This document shows positions 1 to 6,389 of a stretch of DNA of 14,654 bases, piece after piece. Source of the stretch: Desulfobacterales bacterium HSG17 (GTDB taxonomy: Bacteria > Desulfobacterota > Desulfobacteria > Desulfobacterales > Desulfococcaceae); contig JAUCGD010000072.1 of assembly GCA_030377945.1 (NCBI GenBank), positions 1-14,654 of the forward strand. Direction: 5' to 3'. The position numbers and the translations under genes are program-made. Positions within the stretch are counted from its first letter, which is position 1. Each line of letters begins with the position of its first letter. The notes beneath the pieces are model-generated. The model made no database searches. It saw only the letters and a program-made list of their open reading frames with translations, and had not been told where the DNA came from.

Positions 1-43
1 ATAAACCTCTCTTAGAATAAATTTTTTATCACCACTACAAAAA

Positions 44-1429
44 ATGAATATGAATAAAAAATACTTTGGCACTGATGGTATCCGTGGTCAGGCAAATTCT
101 TTTCCTCTGGACCCGGAAACATGTCTCGTTGTCGGCCGAGCTGTTGCCCGCTACTTTCGTAATAAATCCGATGGTCAGAATTGCTCATCCGGTATTATCA
201 TTGGCCGTGATACGCGACTATCCGGTGGCATGATTCAGGCTGCTTTGATGGCGGGAATTCTCTCCGAAGGGATAAATGTGCATCGTATTGGGATTTTGCC
301 GACCCCTGCTGTGGCGTATTTAACAAGTAAATGGAATGGGGTTGCTGGAATCATGATTTCTGCGTCTCATAATCCGTTTGAGGATAATGGCATTAAAATA
401 TTTGATTCATCCGGTAATAAACTGTCTGATGATGTTGAAAATGAAATCGAGAGCCTTATCCACAGTATAATGTCCCAGGATGAAAATCGTGTGGATATTA
501 ATAAAAAAACCGGAAAAATTATTGGAAATGAATATAGAGCAAAGGAAGAATATACGGATTTTTTAATAAGCTGTATTTCCCGTGTGGACCTGAAGGCAAT
601 TAAAATTGTTGCTGATTGTGCAAATGGGGCTGCATATGAAATAGCCGCTAAACTATTTGATTCACTCGATCTTGATGTTGAATGGGTAGGGGTTGATCCG
701 GATGGGATAAATATTAACAATCGCTGTGGCTCTGAATATCCGGATTTGCTGGCTCAAAAAGTTTTGGAAAATAAGGCTGATTTAGGGCTGGCGTTTGATG
801 GCGATGCCGATCGGATGATTGCGGTGGACGACAAGGGGAATGTCGTTCGTGGCGACCACCTGATTTATGTATATGCAAAATATTTAAAAGAAAATGAACA
901 ACTGAAAGGCCCGGTTGTTACGACGGTAATGAGTAATCTGGGTCTGATCCGTGCTTTGGAATCATTGGGGATTGAGCATGTTGCTGCTGATGTCGGGGAC
1001 CGATATGTGTTGGCGAGCATGAAAAAGAATGGTGCGAATTTGGGGGGTGAAGATTCAGGGCATTTGATTTTTTGGGATCATCATACCACTGGTGATGGAT
1101 TATTAGCGGCGTTGAAGTTGATGGAGATTATAGCGGTTTCCGGAAGATCACTCTCACAACTCACCGATGGTATACAAAAATTCCCGCAGGTACTAAAAAA
1201 TATTGATGTTATTGAGAAACCAAATCTTGAGGATCATCCAATCATATCAAAGGCGGTTAATAACGCTGAATCAGAGCTTGGAAAAATGGGTAGGGTGCTG
1301 GTACGCTATTCAGGTACTCAGAACCTATGTCGAGTAATGGTCGAAGCGGAGAATGAGAAATTATTGAATAATACACTGAATTGTTTAGTGGGTGTTGTTC
1401 AGGATGAAATAGGTATGAAGAAGGTGTAA
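44..1429 (+). CDS. glmM: Phosphoglucosamine mutase GlmM
   Basis: Cytoplasmic alpha-D-phosphohexomutase that converts glucosamine-6-phosphate to glucosamine-1-phosphate, a precursor of UDP-GlcNAc for peptidoglycan and LPS. The 461-aa length is normal for GlmM. Visible motifs are the N-terminal FGTDGIRG (8-15), the phosphoserine loop ISASHNPFEDNGIK (105-118, catalytic Ser108), the Mg-binding DGDADR (252-257), the sugar-binding GEDSGH (335-340) and the C-terminal phosphate loop RYSGTQNLCRVMVE (421-434). The last loop has TQN where many GlmM proteins have TEP; I read this as a lineage variant, since all other motifs are intact. ATG 44 was chosen, but ATG 50 in the same frame is equally possible; neither has a clear Shine-Dalgarno sequence. 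The genes that usually precede glmM (such as cdaA or folP) would lie outside the window. GlmM is preferred over PMM/PGM because of the FGTDGIRG start and overall motif spacing. Confidence 0.95.
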   Translation: MNMNKKYFGTDGIRGQANSFPLDPETCLVVGRAVARYFRNKSDGQNCSSGIIIGRDTRLSGGMIQAALMAGILSEGINVHRIGILPTPAVAYLTSKWNGVAGIMISASHNPFEDNGIKIFDSSGNKLSDDVENEIESLIHSIMSQDENRVDINKKTGKIIGNEYRAKEEYTDFLISCISRVDLKAIKIVADCANGAAYEIAAKLFDSLDLDVEWVGVDPDGININNRCGSEYPDLLAQKVLENKADLGLAFDGDADRMIAVDDKGNVVRGDHLIYVYAKYLKENEQLKGPVVTTVMSNLGLIRALESLGIEHVAADVGDRYVLASMKKNGANLGGEDSGHLIFWDHHTTGDGLLAALKLMEIIAVSGRSLSQLTDGIQKFPQVLKNIDVIEKPNLEDHPIISKAVNNAESELGKMGRVLVRYSGTQNLCRVMVEAENEKLLNNTLNCLVGVVQDEIGMKKV

Positions 1430-1436
1430 ATTGTAG

Positions 1437-1475
1437 ATTATGCATATTGTAAATGCGATTGACATTATGCATAAT
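1437..1475 (+). promoter_or_regulatory. Promoter with twin palindromes upstream of hepT-mntA
   Basis: A perfect 12-bp palindrome ATTATGCATAAT lies at 1464-1475, and an 11/12 copy ATTATGCATATT at 1437-1448. They are 27 bp apart, centre to centre. A good sigma-70-like promoter is interleaved: -35 TTGTAA at 1447-1452, a 17-nt spacer, and -10 CATAAT at 1470-1475. The -10 box is the right half of the second palindrome and the -35 touches the end of the first. This is the geometry expected for an autorepressed TA operon. The start codon of the first gene is at 1497, with a TGGAG ribosome-binding site at 1483-1487. The palindromes are direct observations; repressor binding is inferred. Confidence 0.6.
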
Positions 1476-1496
1476 AGTTAACTGGAGTGGTATGGA

Positions 1497-1910
1497 ATGG
1501 AATCAGGCGGGCAAGATATCCGTTGGAAACAACGGTTTAGCAATTTTCAAAAAGCTTTTCAGCGCTTAGCACATGCAATTGAGGTTGTTAAAGCTGATCC
1601 TGGAAATGAAGTTCTACAGGCCGGTTTAATCCAGATCTATGAATTCACATTTGAGTTGGCGTGGAAAACGTTGAAGGACTATTTAGAGGATGAAGGATTT
1701 GATTTGCCTTCCCCAAAGAGAACTCTGCGGCAGGCATTTCAATCCGGATACATTGAAAACGGTTCTGAATGGATAAAGGCTTTGGATGCCAGGAATCAAA
1801 CTGCACATGTATATGATGAGAAAATCTTAATTGAAATTGTAGCCAAAATCCAAAATACATATTTTTTTCTTCTTGAGGATTTGAAGCAGACACTGGAAAA
1901 TAATTTATGA
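1497..1910 (+). CDS. hepT: HEPN-family toxin HepT (HI0074-type nucleotidyltransferase substrate-binding protein)
   Basis: A 137-aa, all-helical protein of the HI0074/HEPN family, often named nucleotidyltransferase substrate-binding protein. Near its C-terminus it carries ALDARNQTAHVYDE, which fits the RX4HXY motif exactly (Arg99, His104, Tyr106). In characterised HepT toxins the Arg and His form the RNase site and the Tyr is AMPylated by the partner MntA, which silences the toxin. The mid-region FTFELAWKTLKDYLEDEGF (50-68) is typical of the HI0074 branch. ATG 1497 is preceded by TGGAG at about 9 nt; ATG 1492 is in another frame. The stop overlaps the start of the next gene by ATGA (1907-1910), so the two are translationally coupled. 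The toxin/antitoxin assignment follows the family; activity cannot be judged from sequence. Confidence 0.88.
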   Translation: MESGGQDIRWKQRFSNFQKAFQRLAHAIEVVKADPGNEVLQAGLIQIYEFTFELAWKTLKDYLEDEGFDLPSPKRTLRQAFQSGYIENGSEWIKALDARNQTAHVYDEKILIEIVAKIQNTYFFLLEDLKQTLENNL

Positions 1911-2215
1911 CAAGTTGTTTCGGCTTATTCGAAGAAGAGTGGGATTTGGTTTTTAATTTAATTTCAACGTATAGCGAGATAGAAAAAGTCGTATTATTCG
2001 GTTCACGTGCAAAAAATTCGCATAAGCGAGGATCAGATGTTGATTTGGCCATAAAGGGCAAAGCAATAACCAACGATATTATTTCATCGCTGAGAATAGA
2101 TTTAGAAGAATCAAATCTTCCATATTTTTTTGATATTGTTCACTATAATACGATTCAAGAACAAGCTTTGATAGAGCATATCGATAGAGTTGGAAAAGTT
2201 GTCTGGAACAGATAG
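1907..2215 (+). CDS. mntA: Minimal nucleotidyltransferase antitoxin MntA
   Basis: A 102-aa minimal nucleotidyltransferase. It has the pol-beta-type motif GSRAKNSHKRGSDVDLAI, which matches GSX10DXD (Gly32-Ser33, Asp44, Asp46). A third likely metal-binding acidic residue is Asp76 in FFDIVHY. In HepT-MntA systems this enzyme transfers AMP to the Tyr of the toxin's RX4HXY motif. Both halves of that match are present here, because the preceding gene has Tyr106. It overlaps hepT by 4 nt and ends 1 nt before the stop of the convergent vapC. There is no room for a terminator between them, so transcripts of the two TA operons should overlap. Length and motif are standard for the family. Confidence 0.9.
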   Translation: MTSCFGLFEEEWDLVFNLISTYSEIEKVVLFGSRAKNSHKRGSDVDLAIKGKAITNDIISSLRIDLEESNLPYFFDIVHYNTIQEQALIEHIDRVGKVVWNR

Positions 2216-2216
2216 T

Positions 2217-2639
2217 TTAAAGAAAAGGATTTATTAGGGTTAAATTATCAATTACTTGTCCGTGATGCATATCTTCAGTGAATAGGGTGGCACATTTTGC
2301 TTGTTGTGCAGCAGATATGATTAAAGAATCATAAAAAGAATACTTTAATTTTTGAACGACCAATAATGCTTGCGAATAGAAGTCAACAGTAGGAAATATT
2401 CCGCATAAAGGTGATAACACATTATTAAGGTATAAATGGCTATCCTGCGTTGATAATGGAATTTTAAATTTTCGTGTCGCAACGTTAAAAAACTCTTGAA
2501 TCACCTGATAGCTGATACATCCATTATGGTTGAGAAGTGCATTCCGGATAAGATTTCGAGCTGTATTTTGCTTGGTTGGCTCACTGTCATCAAAAGAGTA
2601 GACAATGATATTTGTATCTAAAAAGAATTTATCGCTCAT
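2217..2639 (-). CDS. vapC: PIN-domain ribonuclease toxin (VapC type)
   Basis: A 140-aa PIN-domain protein, the expected size for a VapC toxin. It opens with FFLDTNIIVYSFD (Asp8, first metal ligand). The other acidic residues are Glu49 in QVIQEFFNVA, Asp104 in SFYDSLIISAA and Glu122/Asp123 in TEDMHHG, so the four-acid Mg site is complete. VapC toxins cleave RNA, often initiator tRNA or 23S rRNA; the target here is unknown. The ATG at 2639 lies inside the end of the upstream antitoxin gene (11-nt overlap, 2629-2639), which couples their translation. The 3' end meets mntA tail to tail. Confidence 0.9.
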   Translation of the reverse strand: MSDKFFLDTNIIVYSFDDSEPTKQNTARNLIRNALLNHNGCISYQVIQEFFNVATRKFKIPLSTQDSHLYLNNVLSPLCGIFPTVDFYSQALLVVQKLKYSFYDSLIISAAQQAKCATLFTEDMHHGQVIDNLTLINPFL

Positions 2640-2850
2640 TCATTTCATTTCGGCTAAAGCTTTTACCAGGCTTGGCATAACTAATTGAATCCATAACAGC
2701 ATCGTAGTTTTCAGCTATAGAATCGACAGTTGTATATTCTTTAAGCCATTGGCGAAATTGGGCATTCAATGTCGTATGATCGCGCTGGGCTTTTTCGCGG
2801 GCAAAACGGATTAATTCTTGTTCTGCGCTAAGAGTTATATTTTTTAGCAT
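2629..2850 (-). CDS. Ribbon-helix-helix-like antitoxin partner of VapC
   Basis: A 73-aa protein with a short N-terminal strand (MLKNITLSAEQELI) followed by two helices (roughly 11-22 and 28-40). This is the layout of a ribbon-helix-helix/Arc-type DNA-binding domain. The acidic, less ordered C-terminal half (about 41-73) would wrap the toxin. It sits directly upstream of and overlaps the PIN toxin gene, as antitoxins do. Start ATG 2850 has a G-rich GGGGGT tract about 10 nt upstream. A strong inverted repeat lies just beyond it at 2871-2910 and is the natural operator. I am confident it is the antitoxin; its exact antitoxin family is less sure. Confidence 0.8.
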   Translation of the reverse strand: MLKNITLSAEQELIRFAREKAQRDHTTLNAQFRQWLKEYTTVDSIAENYDAVMDSISYAKPGKSFSRNEMNER

Positions 2851-2870
2851 GGGACTTACCCCCGAATAGT

Positions 2871-2915
2871 ATTTAACACTATTTTCGTGTACACTATCTT
2901 AGTGTTAAATGTCAA
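2871..2915 (-). promoter_or_regulatory. Operator/promoter of the vapBC pair
   Basis: Two perfect 11-bp inverted arms, ATTTAACACTA (2871-2881) and TAGTGTTAAAT (2900-2910), enclose an 18-bp spacer. The spacer holds the palindrome GTGTACAC (2887-2894) and a third half-site: ACACTAT recurs at 2876-2882 and 2891-2897, 15 bp apart. On the minus strand a consensus TTGACA (2915-2910) abuts the outer arm as a -35 box. No strong -10 box is visible at 16-18 nt (best TGTACA or TACACG). The antitoxin start codon is 20 nt away. Autorepression by the antitoxin-toxin complex is the usual logic and is inferred here. Confidence 0.65.
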
Positions 2916-2932
2916 GAAAGATTTACATGTAA

Positions 2933-2950
2933 ATGAATCGATCGATTCAT
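2933..2950. repeat. Perfect 18-bp palindrome
   Basis: ATGAATCGATCGATTCAT reads the same on both strands, with no mismatch and no spacer. It lies between the vapBC promoter and the hairpin at 2969-3003, outside any gene. It could be a protein-binding site or part of a small palindromic element that includes the neighbouring hairpin. Nothing in the sequence decides its function. Confidence 0.6.
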
Positions 2951-2968
2951 CTCTAAGAGACCTTACTT

Positions 2969-3003
2969 GAATCCCCCTTTTATCATGGATAAAAGGGGGA
3001 TTC
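2969..3003 (+). repeat. Perfect 16-bp-arm hairpin
   Basis: Arms GAATCCCCCTTTTATC (2969-2984) and GATAAAAGGGGGATTC (2988-3003) are exact reverse complements around a 3-nt loop, ATG. On the plus strand TTTTT follows at 3007-3011, so it could stop plus-strand transcription that reads through from mntA. On the minus strand it begins 20 nt past the stop of the BI-1-like gene but has no T-run behind it. It might therefore shield that mRNA's 3' end rather than act as a classic terminator. Its C5T4/A4G5 core resembles palindromic repeats I remember being scattered in sulfate-reducer genomes, but only one copy is present here. Confidence 0.65.
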
Positions 3004-3023
3004 GTATTTTTAAAGCAGTGATA

Positions 3024-3734
3024 TTAATCCCGGCTGCCGCCCAGAATATGTACGATGAAAATGAACATATTGATGAAATCAAGGTAGAGGGTGAGGGCGC
3101 CCAAAATAGCCCCTTTTTGGATGGTTGCGCCATCCAGGTCGGCGGGCTGGGTAAGGGCCATCATTTTTAGTTTTTGAGTATCATAGGCGGTGAGGCCGAC
3201 AAATATGAAAACCCCGAGGTAGGAGATAATCATTTGAAGACCGCTGCTGCGGAAGAAAATATTGGCAATGGTTGCAATAACAATCCCGATTAACCCCATG
3301 AACATGAACTGGCCGACACCGGTCAGGTCCTTTTTGGTAACCATGCCGTAAACAGAGCAGGCGAAAAAGGTTGCGGCAGTGATAAAAAAGGCCTGCGCGA
3401 CGGTTGCCGAGGCATACATTAGAAGAATTGCTGATAGTGTGGCCCCGTTTAAACCGGCATAGAGCATAAACAGGCCTGTAGCGGTGGACGCTTGCATTCG
3501 GTTCGTCCTGACCCGGGCGCTTATGGTCCAGACCAGTCCGAGTTCAGCAAAAATTAGAACATAGAATAGAGGGGTGCCGAAAATTAGGCTTTGCAGGGTT
3601 GCATTGTTGCTCACAAAAAAAGCAACTAAACCGGTAATCGCGAGCCCAATACTCATCCAATTATATACACTGCGAATGAATGAATTCACCTGAATCTGAG
3701 TTTGGGCTTGATCAATGGAAAATGATTGTTGCAT
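3024..3734 (-). CDS. Bax inhibitor-1/YbhL family integral membrane protein
   Basis: A 236-aa protein with seven hydrophobic segments (about 27-43, 54-72, 84-104, 108-130, 143-163, 167-184, 209-231), the fold of the BI-1/TMBIM/YbhL family. The family signature LTLYLDFINMFIFIVHILG sits at the end (214-232). The two acidic residues that form the pH-sensitive latch in the Bacillus homologue YetJ correspond to Asp185 (TAYDTQKLK) and Asp219 (LYLDF). The family is linked to calcium leak and membrane-protein quality control; the bacterial role is unsettled. The frame stays open to an upstream ATG at 3851, but I chose 3734: it has AGGAGG directly upstream, the first 39 extra codons are unlike the family, and a promoter lies inside that stretch. 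It is divergent from the carbamoyltransferase operon. Confidence 0.9.
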   Translation of the reverse strand: MQQSFSIDQAQTQIQVNSFIRSVYNWMSIGLAITGLVAFFVSNNATLQSLIFGTPLFYVLIFAELGLVWTISARVRTNRMQASTATGLFMLYAGLNGATLSAILLMYASATVAQAFFITAATFFACSVYGMVTKKDLTGVGQFMFMGLIGIVIATIANIFFRSSGLQMIISYLGVFIFVGLTAYDTQKLKMMALTQPADLDGATIQKGAILGALTLYLDFINMFIFIVHILGGSRD

Positions 3735-3778
3735 GGTTCCTCCTGTATCATTTTTAATATTGTATTTTATTGAGCAGG

Positions 3779-3806
3779 AATATAACACAGTCGGGGCTTG
3801 TTTCAA
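3779..3806 (-). promoter_or_regulatory. Probable sigma-70 promoter of the BI-1-like gene
   Basis: Read on the minus strand, -35 TTGAAA (3806-3801) and -10 TATATT (3784-3779) are separated by 16 nt, each 5/6 to consensus. Transcription would start near 3772, giving a leader of about 38 nt with AGGAGG before the ATG at 3734. The -35 overlaps an imperfect hairpin, GGGGCTTG (3793-3800) with CAAGGCCCC (3804-3812). This location supports the shorter start of the gene. Confidence 0.55.
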
Positions 3807-3831
3807 GGCCCCAATCGAAAATATTATATTT

Positions 3832-3848
3832 ATTAACAATGTGTTAAT
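3832..3848. promoter_or_regulatory. 17-bp dyad in the divergent intergenic region
   Basis: ATTAACA (3832-3838) and TGTTAAT (3842-3848) are perfect 7-bp inverted arms with a 3-bp spacer. The site lies between the BI-1-like gene and the carbamoyltransferase operon, about 45 bp before the start at 3894. A good -10-like TATATT is at 3873-3878, but no -35 at proper spacing is clear. The dyad could be an activator or repressor site for the plus-strand operon; the regulator is unknown. Confidence 0.35.
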
Positions 3849-3893
3849 CAAATTATTGTAACAAATCTATTTTATATTCGAAAGTGATATTCA

Positions 3894-4172
3894 ATGAAAT
3901 TGCAGGAAGCCTATTCAGAGCTAATTGACCTGGCGCTAAAATTAAAAATTGAGATTGCAGAAAAAAGTTTTCGTAACATCGGGATTCCCGTACGCAGTGG
4001 ATTTTGCATTGTAAAAAATGAAAATCGTATTTTGATTGACAAGCATTTGACCCTTAGGGAGAAAGTGCGTATGTTATCTGGTTATTTAAATCAGCAAGCT
4101 ATTAACGATGTTTTTATCAAACCTGCAGTTCGAGATTACTTGGAAAAAATGAAAGATCGTATAGAGGCATGA
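3894..4172 (+). CDS. Conserved-looking 92-aa protein of unknown function
   Basis: I cannot name this family. The protein has a predicted amphipathic helix at 1-28, a short beta-rich stretch around SGFCIVKNENRILIDKHLT (35-53), and a helical C-terminus (REKVRMLSGYLN, then PAVRDYLEKMKDRIEA). It has no signal peptide or membrane segment. The layout of a short strand pair with an I-L-I-D core followed by a helix that ends in PAVRDYLE recalls small uncharacterised bacterial proteins I have seen, but that is memory only. Its last four bases (ATGA, 4169-4172) contain the start of the carbamoyltransferase gene, so translation is coupled and a shared role is likely. The start at ATG 3894 has only a weak ribosome-binding site (AAGTGAT). 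Confidence 0.7.
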   Translation: MKLQEAYSELIDLALKLKIEIAEKSFRNIGIPVRSGFCIVKNENRILIDKHLTLREKVRMLSGYLNQQAINDVFIKPAVRDYLEKMKDRIEA

Positions 4173-5995
4173 GCAAATACATCAATATATTGGGCATTTC
4201 TGCATTTTATCATGATAGTGCGGCATGCTTACTTCAGGACGGTGAAATTGTTGCGGCAGCTCAGGAGGAACGATTTTCTCGCCGAAAGCATGATCCTGGA
4301 TTCCCATCTATGGCAATTGAATATTGTTTGAAAGAGGCTGAGATTCATTCTGAGGATCTGACACATATTATATACTATGATAAACCCCTGTTAACATTTG
4401 ATCGTTTATTGATGACATATTTGAGCATTGCTCCATCGGGCCTGCTTTCTTTTACTGAATCTATGCCAATTTGGTTGGGTAAAAAATTGCATATGCCAAA
4501 AGTGATTCAGAAAGAAACCGGATATGATGGGGCGATTATGTTTTCAGAGCATCATGAAGCCCATGCCGCCTCAGCCTTCTATCCATCCCCGTTTCAGGAA
4601 GCCGCCATTTTAACCATTGACGGAGTAGGGGAATGGGCAACAGCCAGTTATGGCATTGGTTCTGGAAAAGACTTAACGATTTTGAAGGAATTACATTTTC
4701 CTGATTCAGTTGGATTGTTATATTCTGCATTCACCTATTTTACAGGGTTTCGTGTAAATAGTGGCGAATACAAACTTATGGGATTGGCCCCATACGGCAA
4801 ACCTAAATATGCTGAGCTTATTTACAACGAAATTGTAGATGTAAAAAGTGATGGATCAATCCGGCTCAATATGTCGTTGTTTGACTTTTTGGGCGGCTTT
4901 AGGATGACAAACAAAAAGTTTGCGAAACTTTTCAATGGGCCAGCTAGAAAACCTGAAACGCCTATTACGCAACGGGAAATGGATATTGCCGCCAGCATTC
5001 AGAAAGTAACTGAGGACATTGTTTTAAAGATGGCGGCTCATGTAAAGGCCGAAACAGATCAGGAATATCTTTGCATGGCTGGAGGTGTTGCTTTAAATTG
5101 CGTCGCGAACGGGCGGATTCTTCGTGAATCTGGCTTCAAAGACATCTGGATTCAACCTGCTGCAGGTGATGCAGGCGGGGCCTTGGGTGCTGCATTGTCA
5201 GTATGGCATCGATATTTGGGAAATGAAAAAAAGTCGGTCAGTGGCCCGGATATTCAAAAAGGGTCTTATTTGGGCCCACGCTTCAAAGGGTACTCAATTA
5301 AGGATTGGTTGGACAAAAACAAATACTCTTATTATGAATTGTCTGATGTGGAACGGGCCGAAATAATTGCACAAAAGATTGCCGATGGCAAAATTGTTGG
5401 CCATTATTGTGGACGGATGGAGTTTGGACCCCGTGCTTTAGGGGCTCGTAGCATTTTAGGTGATCCGCGGCGACCGGACACCCAATCCACTATGAACTTA
5501 AAAATTAAATTTCGGGAGTCTTTTAGGCCCTTTGCTCCATCTGTTTTAGAGGAAGTTGCAAATCAGTATTTTGATATTGATAGGCCGAGCCCATATATGT
5601 TGCTGGTTTCAGGCATTCGAGAAGAACGCCGATTACACATTCCTGAGGAAAAGGGAGGGACACTTTTAGATCGGCTTAATATACCAAGGAGTGATATACC
5701 CGCCATCACGCATCTTGATTATTCCGCTCGGATTCAAAGTGTGAGCTCTGATACAAATCCAAAATTTCATGCTGTTATCAAGGCGTTTGAAGATTTGACG
5801 GGTTGTGGAGTAATTGTAAATACAAGTTTTAATATTCGTGGAGAACCCATCGTTTGCACGCCTCAGGAGGCATATGCGTGTTTCATGCGGACAGAAATGG
5901 ATGTGCTGGTTCTTGAAAATTTTTTATTACTAAAAGAAGATCAGCCGGATTGGACAGAGAATAATGAGTTTCAAGAATCCCGTATCCTTGACTAA
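4169..5995 (+). CDS. NodU/CmcH/SxtI-type carbamoyltransferase
   Basis: A 608-aa two-domain O-carbamoyltransferase. The N-terminal Kae1-like ASKHA domain (about 1-345) starts ILGISAFYHDSAACLL (7-22) and has the metal-binding histidines in SEHHEAHAASAF (126-137), a GEYKLMGLAPYGK block (199-211) and CMAGGVALNCVANGR (302-316). The C-terminal YrdC-like domain (about 390-590) has EFGPRALGARSILGDPR (418-434) and NTSFNIRGEPIV (551-562). Enzymes of this type make carbamoyl-AMP from carbamoyl phosphate and ATP and pass the carbamoyl group to a hydroxyl, as on nodulation factors, cephamycin, tobramycin or saxitoxin. No other biosynthetic genes are here, so the acceptor is unknown. The gene overlaps the upstream gene by 4 nt and the SxtJ-like gene by 32 nt. 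This arrangement with SxtJ and DUF5989 membrane proteins suggests a membrane-associated acceptor, which is inference. Confidence 0.93.
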   Translation: MSKYINILGISAFYHDSAACLLQDGEIVAAAQEERFSRRKHDPGFPSMAIEYCLKEAEIHSEDLTHIIYYDKPLLTFDRLLMTYLSIAPSGLLSFTESMPIWLGKKLHMPKVIQKETGYDGAIMFSEHHEAHAASAFYPSPFQEAAILTIDGVGEWATASYGIGSGKDLTILKELHFPDSVGLLYSAFTYFTGFRVNSGEYKLMGLAPYGKPKYAELIYNEIVDVKSDGSIRLNMSLFDFLGGFRMTNKKFAKLFNGPARKPETPITQREMDIAASIQKVTEDIVLKMAAHVKAETDQEYLCMAGGVALNCVANGRILRESGFKDIWIQPAAGDAGGALGAALSVWHRYLGNEKKSVSGPDIQKGSYLGPRFKGYSIKDWLDKNKYSYYELSDVERAEIIAQKIADGKIVGHYCGRMEFGPRALGARSILGDPRRPDTQSTMNLKIKFRESFRPFAPSVLEEVANQYFDIDRPSPYMLLVSGIREERRLHIPEEKGGTLLDRLNIPRSDIPAITHLDYSARIQSVSSDTNPKFHAVIKAFEDLTGCGVIVNTSFNIRGEPIVCTPQEAYACFMRTEMDVLVLENFLLLKEDQPDWTENNEFQESRILD

Positions 5996-6377
5996 CATCA
6001 AAGAAATTCGTCGTTTTGGAATCATTGCACTGTTTTTTTTCGGATGCTTAACCAGCATTGGAATTTGGCAGGAAAAAATACTCCCCAGTACATTTTTTGG
6101 TGTATTGTCTTTTTTCGGTGTCCTTTTTTTTCTTTTCCCAAGCCTCATGGCCCCGATTTATCATGGCTGGTTAAAGGTTGGACATGCAATTGGACGTTTC
6201 GTTACTATCATATTTTTAGCTCTTGCATATATTTTCATAATAACCCCATTTGCAATGGCTAAAAGAATCATCAGTGGTCGGCCTTTGCCGCTTACGCCTG
6301 ATGACAAGGCTAAGTCCTATTGGCGGGAAAGGGACCAACCCATGCAAACCGGGGAGCGATTTTTTAAACGTTATTGA
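5964..6377 (+). CDS. SxtJ-like membrane protein
   Basis: A 137-aa protein with three predicted membrane segments (about 18-36, 40-61 and 74-97). A polar C-terminal tail follows, containing KRIISGRPLPLTPDDKAKSYWRERD (split around residues 100-124). I recognise this tail and layout as like SxtJ, the small membrane protein encoded beside the carbamoyltransferase SxtI in cyanobacterial saxitoxin clusters. Its biochemical role is unknown. It starts at ATG 5964, inside the end of the carbamoyltransferase gene (32-nt overlap). It ends 12 nt before the DUF5989 gene, whose Shine-Dalgarno overlaps its stop codon. The tight packing argues for an obligate unit with the carbamoyltransferase, perhaps a membrane anchor or a handler of the acceptor lipid or sugar. 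Confidence 0.8.
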   Translation: MSFKNPVSLTNIKEIRRFGIIALFFFGCLTSIGIWQEKILPSTFFGVLSFFGVLFFLFPSLMAPIYHGWLKVGHAIGRFVTIIFLALAYIFIITPFAMAKRIISGRPLPLTPDDKAKSYWRERDQPMQTGERFFKRY

Positions 6378-6389
6378 AGGAGAGTTACA

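Noticed and set aside
1459..1464. Consensus TTGACA as the -35 box of hepT-mntA
   Set aside because: No -10-like hexamer lies 16-18 nt downstream. TTGTAA with CATAAT at 17 nt fits better.
3735..3851. N-terminal extension of the BI-1-like protein to an ATG at 3851
   Set aside because: The AGGAGG before ATG 3734, the family N-terminus at that point and a promoter lying inside the extension all favour the shorter protein.
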